DNA of 64,000 nt from Isoetes taiwanensis (lineage: Eukaryota > Streptophyta > Lycopodiopsida > Isoetales > Isoetaceae). The DNA lies in the NCBI GenBank assembly GCA_021234155.1, contig JAJEKV010000031.1, forward strand, positions 2,413,614 to 2,477,613, given 5' to 3'. A program made the position numbers and the translations under genes. A model generated the notes under the pieces. The model made no database searches. It was not told the origin of the DNA and saw only the letters and a program-made list of their open reading frames with translations. Below are positions 10,270 through 23,160 of this stretch, piece by piece; the stretch's first letter is position 1; each line of letters starts with the position of its first letter.

Positions 10270-10454
10270 CTGCAAATCACACTGACTTCTGTGTGACTTC
10301 TCCCAATAAATCTTGCCAGTAGATCTTGTGTATGACCAATAGGCCCTTTCGATGACAAAAATAGATGCCTTTGTAAGGATGAGAGCGTAGAATAAATATG
10401 CCGCATTGGCCAGATTTCTCCGTTTAGGCTCACCATTAAAATTGACAGTGAAAA
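10270..10454 (-). CDS. Candidate exon, plant membrane-type protein fragment
   Basis: On the minus strand this 185-bp open stretch lies between a strong acceptor-like site (a pyrimidine run ending TTTTAG, plus positions 10,455-10,470) and a good donor (GCAG|GTAATT, plus 10,261-10,273). It contains NFNGEPKRRNLANAAYLFYA and KASIFVIERAYWSYT, with one hydrophobic helix. The style recalls the uncharacterised plant DUF4220/DUF594 membrane proteins, but I am not sure of that. The reading frame stays open a little upstream of the chosen acceptor. Neighbouring exons are not identified, so it may be an isolated gene relic. Confidence 0.35.
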
Positions 10455-12440
10455 CTAAAAGAAAAAGAGAAATGTCCAATAGGGTCTCTGAGACCAAAGA
10501 CATACAGAATTATTGATCTGCAAGGAAGACAACTTCAATAGAGTGATTTAGCAAAAGTGTTTTATACATAGAGCTGCTCCAAATCATGATGTATAAGTTA
10601 AAGCACCTGCTGCCCAGTCAGTTTGGAGAAGGTACCATATACGGATTACATAACTAGATGCATCTTTGTCACCTGACATCAGTCTGCAATGTTATGTAAA
10701 ATCCTGCACTAAGAAACTTAGGATGGCAATCAGAATTGATCATTAAGCATAACATAGTGCCGCTGAATATACAAAATCTCTTATGCAACTTATAACATGT
10801 TGTACAATTCCTAAGAGAGCTTTGAAACTTTTGGGTGATTAACTCACTGCCTTCAGAAATTTAGATATATGCTTGAAAAATCTCACAGATGACCCGACTT
10901 CGGGCTAGCAGATTTTGATGCAAAGAATTTCTTAAACTCCCTTAATGCCACAATATTTGCAAGTAGCATAAGAGTGATCAGAAACTGTATAGTTGCATGG
11001 ACCCTTTAGATATTTCCAACCTTCCCGAAATGTCTTTAGATAATTCACATCTCAATTCTGATCCAATTGATTTCCTACCTCTTATTTTGACAATGAATTG
11101 AGGAACATCTCGTCATTTTTCAGGGCCTACAGAATTGTTGGTCGCAGTCATCATCTATCCTTATCACAATTAAGTATCACAACCAAAAGATGAGTTCATC
11201 ATTGCTTTTTACCGGAGCTTAAGAGGTCAAGAATGCTTTGCTTCGCTTTGTCGGACCTACGCATCTCTTTCATCGGGCTACCCGGTTTAAACCATCATTT
11301 TCGATGGAGGCAAAATGTTTCTTACTACTCACAGTCCATTCACATCTCCCTCTGGCAAAACGTTAGGACTGTACACTTTTGATGGTCAGTCTCAAGTTAG
11401 GGCCATAGGCATGCCAGATTTGGCCATCTACGGGCTATTGGGGATTTGCCTAAATTCAATATGGTGGAGAGTTTGCCAAATTACGAGCTCAGAGATGGCG
11501 TGGCTATTGGAAATTAGTCTGAATTCAACATGGTGGAGGTTTGACGAAGCTCCGTGATTTTGGAACATGATCACAAAGCATCCTTATCCTACTCATGGTG
11601 CGGATGGCATCTAGACCATTGAGATTGTCAGGAAAAACCTTAGGTGGCTCAATACTTTATGGTTATAGTAAATTCAAGCAATCTCTTGACCGGAGAACAA
11701 TATTTTAAGCCCTCTGCCGAATTAGTCTGAACAAAGACAAGCCAATACTGACCAAAGCGCAATGAACCTCTAACACGCGGAAGCATAATATTGGTTTGTA
11801 TTCGCGCGAAAAACTTTGGCAAAAGGAACTACCCGAATGTAGGTCGGGCGACCATTTCTCCCGACCGTAACCGCCTCCTCATCCTCTTTATCATGCTCGT
11901 CCTGCTTCGTTGAATGATGGGTTTCATCATCGGAATAATCCTTTTTCTTTCTGTACCAAAGTTGTATTTGTGATCAGATTCGTGTTTAAGCTTCAGAAGG
12001 CTCGATTTGGCCAACAGGAGGGACGCACAACTCAGAGCACTGAAGCACCTCGAACCTGCAGCACATGCATACCTGAGACGGAGAATGCTTCAACTAACCT
12101 CAAGATAACCCTAAAGTGAAACATCTCGATGCTTGCATGTATGGCTTATTAAAAAAAAATAAAGGAATAAAAATAAAAGGGGGTAAACCATTGGGGATAT
12201 GGAATTTTAGACAATCAAAATGCGGAGTGCACTCTAGATATACTGATTAGTATGCCTCGCGCAATACACCCATGAAATCATATGAAAACCATGCCAAAAA
12301 GCGTATAAAATCACAAAAAAAACCCCCTGTTATAATGCTACATATTCAATTATGAATGATGCTCTGTTATGAGATGGGTCGATGTCTCTATGTATCAGTT
12401 AGTCGTTCCATAAACATGGATTAAAAGGAGGGTAGAGGCC
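10455..12440. other. Intergenic, no gene assigned
   Basis: No coding sequence is recognised apart from small open frames without family resemblance (for example 11,315-11,557, which is produced by a tandem duplication). Confidence 0.3.
11433..11547. repeat. Degenerate tandem duplication, period 69
   Basis: GGCTATTGG...GAATTCAAYATGGTGGAG-type sequence starts at 11,433 and again at 11,502, diverged by substitutions and small indels. Confidence 0.6.
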
Positions 12441-13376
12441 TCACGAGCTTGAGTATAGAATGCTCCTAGTATTTCTGTAACACCCTAGTAGTTTTCGCCC
12501 TGTGCACAAGAGCCCACACCCGGTCATAGATCTTATGGTGCAGCAGCACCGGACAAGGGACACGGTGGTGGAGTAGGGGGTGGGGTCTTGCAACGAGCAT
12601 AAAGGCTCACGAGGACTCCCTCGGTGGGCTAGGCACGATAGCCGGGTCACGTGGAGGGCGGGTATGGGTCCTGACACTCCACCGGGTGTAGTGGTGTGAC
12701 CCGGTATGGGGCACCATGCACTTGAGTAGAATTAGGGTGAGTAAGTTGGCACGGATGCTGGTCGCTGATCGCGACGCGTATTCTCTAGCTCACCCATGAT
12801 ACCACCGTGATCCCGGAAGGGACACCTCCCGACTGCCTCAACGGACCGGGTGTCATGAACCTGAGTAGACTCAAAGGGTGATCCCCGAGTCCGTTTTGGA
12901 AGGCTATGTGCCGTGAGGGGGCGGTTGGAGTGGACAACCCTAGCCGATGTTCTATGCCAGCCAACGCCATGCCAAGATTAGGTCGCTGATCTCACGAGAC
13001 CCCGCCGTCGATGGCCGCCCCCCACTAGAGTAGAGGGGGGTAGAACCCGAGTTTTTGGGTGTTTTTCTTAGTTTTAGATGCATATTCTTTGCCGTTGGTA
13101 TTTGGATGGATGTGCCACCCTTCTCGTGGTGGCTATTTATATGTGATTTATCTTTGTGTGCTAACCCTTGTATTCATGCTTCCGCGGTATTAGGAGTCCC
13201 ATTGAAGGCGTGGGCTGACCCCTTCAGTCCTTCTTTTCGGGCACCATAATATGGGTGGGCGGGATAGGCTTGAGGGCCCCGCTCATGGCGAGGGTGGTCG
13301 CCATGGGGAGGGGAAAGTCCCTCGTATGTATAATGCCCCAGTGCGCCGTATATATTCAGGAGCCGCCACACCGAAG
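12441..13376. other. GC-richer stretch before the LTR array
   Basis: The base composition is richer in G and C than its neighbours, with no coding sequence I recognise. TGTAACACCC at 12,476-12,485 resembles a common plant LTR start, but I found no matching end, so no LTR is called. Confidence 0.3.
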
Positions 13377-14249
13377 TGTCGGACTCATACCCGCCTCACA
13401 CGAAGTGGCCACTATAAGCCTAGCTCCGCTATGGGTCCCCGCGTAGCTGCGTTCAGCGGGGACCTCCCCTCCACTTTGCCATTGACCCCGTTATGTGGTG
13501 CTCTATCCTCCATAGCCACCCATAGCGTAATGGCTCTATCACCGTGCATTAATAATGGGAACTAATGGGTCTAAACTAGCATCATCTATTAATGGCCACT
13601 GGGTTTCTACCCCTCTTCCTAATATACAAGAGGTGCACTATCACGATCCAACCACATCATATCAACATAATCTTGATAATAATTGAGAATAACAAGTAAT
13701 CCTAATTACATACATCTAACATATAGTTAGGGTTCATTGATTAGGGTTCATGTTTTAGAACAATAGGTTCAAGAATGGCCACTATGATATAACATGCAAC
13801 TCAACTGGAACGAACTTGAAATACATGCTCCTAACGTGCTACCACTACCTCCCTAGTTCTCCATCTCTACTTGAGGTGGTTCAGCTAGATGATCCTCTAC
13901 CGGCGTGACTCGGGTTTAGCCGATGATGATATTCAAATCGGAGTGTGGATTGCAAACGTCACGGATCTGAGGTTGGTAGAGCCAAAAGTGGTTAGGGTTT
14001 AGGGTTTAGCGTTTAGCCTTTTATATATTAGGGTTTACATGAATGTCACTTGGCTCCCATAGGTGTTTCTATGTGGCGATTTGCCTATAAGGTGAGGCCA
14101 TGTGGAAATGGCTCCTTATCTTAGGTTGGCTAAGTTATAGATAACTTAGTCATTTCCCCCATTGGTCATACAAGTCTATTGATGTAGGGTGTATAGTGAC
14201 GTGGCCATAAAATATACATATTTATACCATATATTTTGAGGAAGCGTCA
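13377..14249 (-). repeat. Array LTR 1
   Basis: Begins TGTCGGACTCAT on the plus strand and ends at GGAAGCGTCA, next to TTCTCCCCACCTTA (polypurine tract on the minus strand). It contains a short TTTAGGG run at about 13,991-14,011. Confidence 0.7.
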
Positions 14250-16693
14250 TTCTCCCCACCTTAAGATAATATCGTCCTCACCATTACATAAAGTGGATGA
14301 ACCCCGCATCACATATCACAACCATATACAAATAACACTTCAACTTTATTCTGGTTATGAACCCCGATGTTAATTATCTTACTATATATATTATTACTAG
14401 AAAACAGAATTAGCTTTATCTATCACTCTCCCACCATATACCTCTCGCTTCTTGCCTATACACACTTTTAAGCCTTTCACCTACCGACATAGTACCCTCC
14501 CGTTGTGATTTAAAAGGCTTTGGCATTGAAATGATCCAAATTTCTCAAATTACATAGTCCGGTATTCGTATACCATGTAATTGCAATTGTTCTGTTGAGT
14601 TTAATTTAGGCCTCCAATTTGGAGCTTTTTATTTCTGCAAACTTAAAGGCAAGGGTTTATGATAGCGAAATTTTTTTTGTGTACCGACATGAGGTTTGTA
14701 AATTGTGGCATCAACCATATAACCCTACTTTCAGTCTATGGTTTCAAGCTTTAATAACCAAGTGGAACAGATTTGGTCAAGAGTTAAAAGCTGCATGTGC
14801 TTTGATTTGCTTTTCGGCTCCTCAAATTCCTGGAGGTTGTGAGCAAAGCCAGCCCCAGCATGCCAAAGTTGGAGTTAGAAAAAGCTCATATGGCATACCA
14901 ATCCTTGGAGAACTTTCCCCGGACCAATTCGATCCCGACTCTACGTAGATTGTTCACCGAATGGAAAATTACGTACAAAGATTGTGTGGAGCGTGCGGGG
15001 CATGAATTGCCCACCAGAACTCTACCACATCGATCAAATTTGAGGCTTTTGTACTTGATTTGGATTTAAGAACGCTAAAATGGATGAACAAATTTAGCGT
15101 TTGTTTAGTGCAGTAGCTTTTGAAACAACTGCGGAATTAGATGATTTTTGAAGCCTCTAGCCCTAAACAAGGTAATCTACGTTGTTAAACTTGATTTGGA
15201 AAGCGTCAATTTAGACTTTAATTCCATTACCACAATGTCCTTTTGATCAAGATGGCAAATTCAAACTTGTCATTCATGGAAACCCAGAGATGGATGGATG
15301 GGCCGGGCGTACTAGATTCACAAATCTAGAATGAATAGAATGAATATATCGAATCGATATTTTAACATCCATGAAGACCAAAAGAGTCAAGGGACCCATA
15401 GAATGGGCTAATAGAACCATTACTACTAGGATTAGAAAACCACATGAAAGGTTTTCAAAGGGAAAAAACAGTAGCGATGGTGCTACTAGATAATCAAGAA
15501 TAAATAAGTAGATCATGGTGACTCTTTTGAAGGTTTAGCAATTGAAGGTGTGTATCTAGAACTTCCAATGTGTATAATGTCAAGTCATGCCGCAGTTAGT
15601 GCTCTAAACTATAGGAGCATGGAATGTATGCGATGGATTCAATGTTAAACAATATTTCCAATAATTTGAAGTGTGTACATATTGGAATGTAATTTTCAAA
15701 GATGTATTTTTGTCGAATGGCGTCAAACTATATTGAAAGTCAAGCCAAAGGCAGTCCTGCCTGCAATTGATTAAAATCTCGGAGGACAATCATGATCCAG
15801 TTTGGAGTATGACCACCAGCCTATGCATAAGACAACACACTCAACCTCAAAATCAATTGATGCTTGGCCAGGAGAAGAGCAATGGTAGGCCTTAGCAATT
15901 CTATCTTGGGCATCCACGGAGGGAGAACCGCGGGAGGAGGATCCAAACCCTTAAAACACACACAAATCTTACGTGTTTCCGGATAGACTATTGTAGCTCC
16001 TTAGCTATATATGATAGCCCGTCATTATACATTGAAGGACCCTCCCATCCAAGCGGCTACCCATTGTATGGGCCCTCCATCTAATCCGCGTCAGGATAAC
16101 TTGAGAAAATAAGTTGAGGACCACCGGAGGTGTCATTTCATCCCATCCTTTTGTCCACGATATCAGCGGAAGCAATATACAACATAACCCACTAGTAACA
16201 ATATAACAACACTACAGCGAAGGGGTAGTCAATATCCATACCATCATAACATGTAAAATAAACTTTCAACATGTCGAAACATTAAAGGGGCTCCTACCGG
16301 GGTTCAAACTCAAGGGGAGTCATTGTAATTTGGCTCTCCGGATAGATCGGACCGATTTATGGCAATGGCTTGGGGCAATAGACAATGGCTAGGGTTGACC
16401 CCTCCATCTGCTCCTCACATTGCATACTGCGGATATAGGCTAAAGGGGGCTCGTCGTGGCCTTGTAACCTGCGGAGACATAATCCCGGTATCATCCAACA
16501 AAACTACGCCCGGGTTGCATCTCCCGGTGCGTGAAATAGGAGGTTGCATCTCCCCCCTCCAGTCACGGCATCTCCCATGGGCGACTAGAGAGGATCATGG
16601 CGACACACATCCCAGGTGCCCGGCCGAACTCCTCAAAAAGAGCTAGGTCGACACACGGGCTCTTGAGTCGAGGCGACACCATTGACCGGGAAG
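14250..16693 (-). repeat. Array interior 1
   Basis: The most complete uninterrupted interior, 2,444 bp. No element protein is recognised. Around 15,700 a T run followed by GAATGGCGTCAAACTATATT looks like the reverse of a poly(A)-tailed 3' end; the same feature occurs near 25,190 and 29,875. This suggests an older LINE or SINE end fixed in the ancestral unit. Confidence 0.65.
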
Positions 16694-17596
16694 TGTCAGG
16701 ACTCATACCGCGCTCACCGCGAAGTGGCTGACTATAAGCCTAGCCAGCTATGGGTCCCCGATGGCCAGCCGCGTTGGCCGAGGGACCTCCCTCCACTTTG
16801 CCGTTGACCACGGTATGTGGTGCTCTATCACTCCATAGCCTCCAATAGCGGATGGGCTCTATCACGAGAGTGCATTAATAATGGGAACTAATGGGTCTAA
16901 ACTAGCATCATCTATTATGGCCCCATAAGTTTCTACCCTCTTCCTAATATACAAGAGGTGCACTATCGATCAACCACATCATATCAATATAATCTTGATA
17001 ATAATTGAAATAACAAGTAATCCTAATTATACATCTAACATATAGTTAGGGTTCATTGATTAGGGTTCATGTTTAGAACAATAGGTTCAGAATGGCCATT
17101 AGGATATAACATGCAACTCAAGTGGAACGAACTTGAAAAATACACGCTCTGGCGTGCTACCACTACTTCCCTAGTTCTCCATCTCTAGCGGTGGTTAGAA
17201 GATGATCCTCTACTCTTTGTGACTCGAGGTTCTTGGATGATGATATTCAAATGGGCTGTGATTGCAAACGATCACGGATGTCGAGGTTGGTACTATTCAA
17301 AAGTGGTTAGGGTTTAGGGTTTAGAGTTTAGGGTTTAGCGTTTAGCCTTTTATATATTAGGGGTTTACATGAGATGTCACTTGGCTCCCATGGGGTGTGT
17401 CTATGTGGCGGTTTGCCTATAAAGTGAAGGCCATGTGGAAATGGCTCACGTATCTTATATAGGTTGGCTTCAAGTTATAGATAACTTAGTCATTTCCCTC
17501 CCATTGGTTATACAAAGTCTATTGATGTAGAATTGTATAGTGATGTAAGCCATAAAATATACATATTTATACCATATATTTTGAGGAAGCGTCACA
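16694..17596 (-). repeat. Array LTR 2
   Basis: 903 bp, bordered as LTR 1 and ending GTCACA at 17,596. The telomere-like run at about 17,306-17,340 is partly mutated. Confidence 0.7.
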
Positions 17597-17652
17597 TTCT
17601 CCCCACCTTACCAGGATATATCGGTCCTCACCATTACATAAAGTGGATGAAC

Positions 17653-17859
17653 ACACTGGTTCCTTGCAATGTGGTCTTACGAGTTAAAGGGCCAGCCAGA
17701 ATCTCTGCTCGATGCTTGTTGGGGTCAAATCCCCAGAGGCGCGCCAATGTAAGGTGGTTGGGGGCGGGGGCCCAACCAAGCAATGTAGTGTGGTGTGTGG
17801 TGTGTGTGGGGGGTGTGGTCACATGTCAGTTGGATCTTTGCCTATTGGCGTGACGTTAA
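17653..17859 (+). repeat. SINE copy 1 (5'-truncated)
   Basis: Aligns along its length with 53,175-53,357, including GTTGGGGTCAAATCCC, TAAGGTGGTTGGGG and CCCAACCAAGCAATGTAGTG, and ends in GTTGGATCTTTGCCT...CGTTAA. The A-box end of copy 2 is missing here. It lies in array interior 2 where other units carry different sequence, which marks it as an insertion. Confidence 0.65.
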
Positions 17860-17863
17860 AACT

Positions 17864-17889
17864 ACTATCTATCTATCTATCTATCTATC
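17864..17889. repeat. (CTAT)n microsatellite after SINE copy 1
   Basis: About six CTAT units directly downstream of the SINE end. They may derive from its tail. Confidence 0.8.
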
Positions 17890-18707
17890 GATGTTAATTA
17901 TCTTACTATATATATTATTACTATCAATCTATCTAATTATCTTTATCTATCATCTCTCCCTACCTATCTATGCCTCCTAAACTTTTATCTTGCCTATACA
18001 CAAGCTTTTGCCTATACACACTTTTTATTGCAGGCCCGGCATAGTACCCTCCCCACGTTGTGATTTAAAGGCTTTGGCGTTGAAATGATCCGGCATTTCT
18101 CAACTACGCATAGTCCGGTATTATTAGTATTCCATGTAATTGCAATTGTTGGCAGTTTAATTTAGGCCTCAATTGAACAGCGATGGCGAAATTTTTAAGT
18201 TGTGACGAACACCTAAGGCACCAAAAATAAAACCATTATAGGTTTTTCCTTGGTTATACATATATAAAAGACCGATTCAAAAAACAAATGCGTCTTTGGG
18301 GGTTAATTTCATTAAAAACATTACATGGCTAAAGTATGTGTGCTTTCTTTAGATGCTTTATTGAAGTGGTATTTTGAGAGTAATAATAAATTGTTCATTG
18401 ATAGTGTTCAATTATATGGTTTTTAACGTGTTTAATCGTTGTTTAATAGCATGGTTCATGTATATGGTTTGTTAATGTGGTATAGCTTGGTGGTAATGAG
18501 ACTTCGGTTTGATATATAGTGTTATGTAATGTGGTTTTTAAAGTGTTAAATTAAGGTGGCTAAGTATTATGATAAATTTATATGGTTAGCATTATGTTAA
18601 AAATGACATAGGCCGCATATGATTTCCATTTTTTGTTCATTTAAACCATATAAGGTCTTTAGTAGAATGCAATGGTGTTTTTTAACGGAGGCTAGGGCTA
18701 TAGATAA

Positions 18708-18868
18708 TTGGTGCTTTATTGTCCAAAGCATTATTACTTTTTTGGTACTATTGGGATCTAGTGGTTCTTAGTGCCAGGGTTTAGTGGTTTGGTGCTTTAT
18801 TGTCCAAAGCATTATTACTTTTTGGTACTATTGGGATCTAGTGGTTCTTAGTGCTAGGGTTTAGTGGT
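18708..18868. repeat. Tandem duplication, period 81
   Basis: TTGGTGCTTTATTGTCCAAA starts at 18,708 and 18,789. The two copies differ by one T and a C/T change, so the duplication is fairly young. Confidence 0.8.
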
Positions 18869-21800
18869 TTTTTAAGCTAGGTAGTGGTTTCTCAATTCCA
18901 ACCATTGTAGTTTAACATATTTACAACAGAATAGTTTTTACTATTGGTAAGTATAGGAAATTTTGCCAATATAAATAAAGGGGTATTTTTTATCTTTGCA
19001 AAATAAATGAAAGGGGAGCTCAAGGATTTGAACCTTGGTTAAACCATTATCCCCATGTTCAAATAAATATAAATAGCACCCTAAATAAGCCACTTCAAAA
19101 ATCCAGCTTTGAAGCTCCCCAACAATCATTTAAAAAGCTACTCTATGTTACTTCAATTTGTAACTCCAATACTACTACCACAATTCCAATTTGCATTTGT
19201 CAATAGCAAATGCAAGAACTAAGATATGAAACTCGAATTCTTTAACTTTGCATCTACCTTTGAATCGACGACCCAAGCATAACTTCTAGTACGGAAAAAA
19301 AGACAAGGCAAGACCATGCTTGATGAGTAGCAAACCGACAATGAAATAAAAGGCAACTGAAGGAAATGAACTAAAATGAATTAGTGCAAAACATCCGCAA
19401 CACCTTAGACAAAATCATTTGTGCCACATTTTATTGACACATACGGCGCGTATAAATCTATAGAGAGAATATTGAAAAAAAATACGATAAAGCATACAAG
19501 ACTAACTTAGAAGGAAAAAGTTGGCAAGGAAATCTTCCATAGAAATAAAAGCGATGAAATCACGTCTGGCGGATACATGTAGGGCTATAAAAAACTTGCT
19601 TGCGGATGGCACCTCTTTAATGTTTTGTTTGGAAGAAAGAAGAAATCCACCATACCTTTGTTTCTTGGCGGAGACAATCTTAGGACATGTTGGGTCTTTA
19701 CACTATAAAATCACATCAGGGGCTAGCAATCACATAAATCTTGCAATAGGATGAAATTCAAACCAGTTTGCATAATTCAATACCCCCCTTTGCTAGAAAT
19801 TGGGTTCGGGAACAAAAAAATCCCAAGTGGGAAAAAAGCATAAAGAAAAGCTAGGCCATATCGAAATGAAGGAGAGCTTGGAGCCGCCAAGTGCCGAATC
19901 GTTTGCCGTGCACGGTCTTAAAGCCCACCGCAGTTGCCCTCTCCCATGGGCATCACGAATACATCCCGCTACACATAGGGCTACCGCGAATAATCCAGCT
20001 ACACCTGGGCTATTTGGGCGGCTCTGTCTTACTCAAACCCATCTTACCACAATCATCTCTCCGGACTCCAGCCATGAAAAATCTCATTATTCTTGACCTC
20101 AACGGAGGCTGAGTTAGTTCGCATACATGGCGAGGGCTTTAACCAAAAGCTTTAAAAACTACCTTATATGCGGTAGTTTCGGACAAAACCATAATAGGGA
20201 AACAAAATATAACACAGTAATAAGGATCGAAGACTTCGTTTCTTGAAGCCCAAAGCCATCGTATTTAAATGTTTTGGATCTCTGCATCATATTATGTGAA
20301 TGCTTGAAATCGCAAAAGATATTAAAAGAAATCATTTGTGGGCAAAAGCAATGGTTTTCTATGTCTAAAATCTCATTACATCGGTTCTTAATCTACATAT
20401 CAATTCGTTGCATCTAATCAAAACCATTCTTCGTGCATTTATACTAATCTGAATATTATGTGTTAACTATTACGGAAAAGCTTTGAGTATGAAAGAGATT
20501 AGAGCAAACCTCGAAGCTAGAATAATATATTGGCATATTGCCAAAGCCAAAATCGATGCGATCTAAGCTTTGTGGATCCCCTGAAAAAAAAACCCATCTA
20601 CCTGTTGTAAGCCTGCAAATACCCTAACACCGTCTCATAGCCTTAACACGGAGGAAACTTGGAAGCTCGGCGGTCGGCCCCGGTTACGGCGATTCCTTGC
20701 CGTCGCGTTTTGAGGAGAGATCGGTTGCCCTAACATATAACGAGGCCTGCAAGCCCTAAATACCTAACTAAATAAATATCAAAAGCAAATTTTAATAGGC
20801 GGGGATTCCACTCTGGCAAGTTTATATCTTTGACATGGAGCAAAGTTCCATCACGGTAGGAATTCTTTTACTGTGGGTAATTTAGATCTTGGTATTCCAT
20901 TTAGAAATTTATGATGTATTTCATGGAGTTTTACGTTTTTTCTCCAGTTCTAAGACATGCCTCTATTGTAAATCATGGCAATCATCCTTTAATCCCCATT
21001 TCCTTGAAAATCAGGTTTCAAAATAGTGGATTTTCTCTAGAAGCGGGGAGATTTTTTCGAGCATAACAATAGAGTCGCCTTTTTTACTTTGGCATGCATT
21101 TCTCTTGGCTGACCATTTTAGCAATCTTGTGAAATGAAAGTAGGGTGCCCGATTCCGCATTAACCGGCCTTCTCAAGGTCAAATTTTAGGGTTCTTAAAT
21201 TAAATTTTTAGGGTTTTCTATGTTAGCCGCCCTTGTTCCTCCATAATTGAAGAATAGCTATAGTCGAGGGACTCAAAGGTGAATAGCTATAGTCAGGACT
21301 CAAAGGTCCTTACGCCTACTTCAATAAAGCCGTCCCACAAAAATCCATTTCTTTCTGAGCTAAAGGAAGGAGAGAAGGTTCGATTATAGAAGAAGAGTCT
21401 AGATTTTCAGCTTGAATATCATAGTGCTGGACAAAGACATGTCTGGAATCCTGGGTTCTTACAACCAAGTGTGCATTGTTCTTACCACATTGCTTCATCT
21501 TTAAAGCTTTAGGTGGTACTTATCCGGACTTGTATTGATCGATATTGAAACGTTTTGAACGACAATGAGCATACCCATAGAAGCGTGAGCATACCATTAT
21601 CTAAAGTCCTTGCCATAAGAAACAACAAATTATCATTTCACACATTATATACTATAAATTTTTGAGGCAATGTATGCAAAATGTTCTCTCCTCCATCTCT
21701 CTCAAATTGAATTTCAACCGAACCGCTACTGACATTTATTGAACATTTATTGTTATGTCCTTACATTTGAAATGTTATGTGAGTCCATCTCAAGTTTTGG

Positions 21801-22870
21801 ATACTCCATGTTATTCTGCGGGGAGAAATGTTCTTGGCAGAATGGAGCTCTACATTTTTTGCAAATCCCATCGCCCGTAAAAGTAGGTCGTGGCTTGGAC
21901 ATTGCAAAACCATGTGGTATACTCATGATATATGCAGCGGATGCTATGTTGCAAAGCTGGAAAAGTGAGTTTGATATGCAATTTTTTTTGCATGCTAGCG
22001 AGGTTGTGATCAATGTCGCCAGTTGCTGGTTAAATCCGTAAGAAGAGGACAAACAAGTTGATGTGATGTTTTCAAAAGCGTGGGTCCTTCCACAGAATTG
22101 GGTCCCTTCGAGGAAAAGGACTTGTTATCTAGTCTCAATTTGCGCATATATATTTGTGATTCAAACATATATGTGGCAAATGTGATATATAGCTAATATA
22201 TTTGCGGTTTGGGGGAGCATGATATGATATTCGAAAAGCTTTTGATAGATTTTCCATGCCATAATCACGGTATTATATGAATTATGTTGTTATTAGTTAT
22301 GCTCAAAATAGAGGAGAGGTGGTTCTACAAGATATGCGTGTAATTCAAAGATAACATGTTTAATGTCGTTCCATTTGATGAAAGAGGTTTGATTGTGTAG
22401 TATATGAGGTAAAAAATAAATTAGCAAGCATAACTAAGATAAAGACACACGCGCAAGGCTACCACCCCTCAATTTTAGAATGCATTTCAACAAGTCGGAT
22501 CTCGTTATGACATCCGTTTTACTACTTAGTTTGGCTATTAAGAACTTGCTGGTCAAAATTAGCTTCCCAGCTCTAACAAAGTACATGGAAGAGAAAGGGA
22601 TCTTAGCTACAATCAATAAATGGTGCTTCTAGAATAGAATAGAATAGAAACTTTCAAAACTTTCAAGCTTCTTATTAGAAAAGATGGCGGTATTTTTTGA
22701 TAAAGATCTACTTCAGTGTGTAACATATTGTGGAAGACAACATACCTAAGGTGATGATCAAGTGGCATAGAAATTGGTGAATGTGAATTCTTAAAATGTT
22801 AAAATTGTTTTTATACAAGTCCTCCACCCTATTTAATCTATCTCCCTCCACTTAGAGTGGGGTTAGGCAT

Positions 22871-22894
22871 AAGGAAGGAAGGAAGGAAGGAAGG
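22871..22894. repeat. (AAGG)n microsatellite
   Basis: Six AAGG units. Confidence 0.85.
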
Positions 22895-23024
22895 ATGAAA
22901 TTATTTGCTAAAATGATGCTTTTTACTTTTTATCTTCAAGAGGATCCACATGATCACTTTCAACCTAAGAAGAGAAACAGGTCCTTAAGCCAATTATGGC
23001 TTTCCGTGCTGCATAGTCGAGAAA

Positions 23025-23160
23025 ATTGCTTTTGCATGTTAGATCTAGAAAAAAAGATGTTTGCATTTACAAATCTTTTTGTGGCTTATGGCTAATTGCT
23101 TTTGCATGTTTTAGATCTAGAAACAAATTGTTTGCATTCACAAATCTTTTTTGTGGCTTA
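23025..23160. repeat. Tandem duplication, period about 69
   Basis: ATTGCTTTTGCATGTT...AGATCTAGAAA...GTGGCTTA is repeated twice with minor differences. Confidence 0.75.

Noticed and set aside
12476-13376. Possible solo LTR starting TGTAACACCC
   Set aside because: No matching CA end, polypurine tract or target duplication could be located.
14249-17600. Treating the 3.3-kb unit as an ordinary centromeric-type satellite
   Set aside because: The purine tract next to TG...CA-bordered segments fits an LTR element better. A satellite origin remains the alternative.
17700-17760. tRNA gene
   Set aside because: The A-box/B-box-like sequence belongs to a SINE with a second copy at 53.15 kb. No cloverleaf with an acceptor stem can be drawn.
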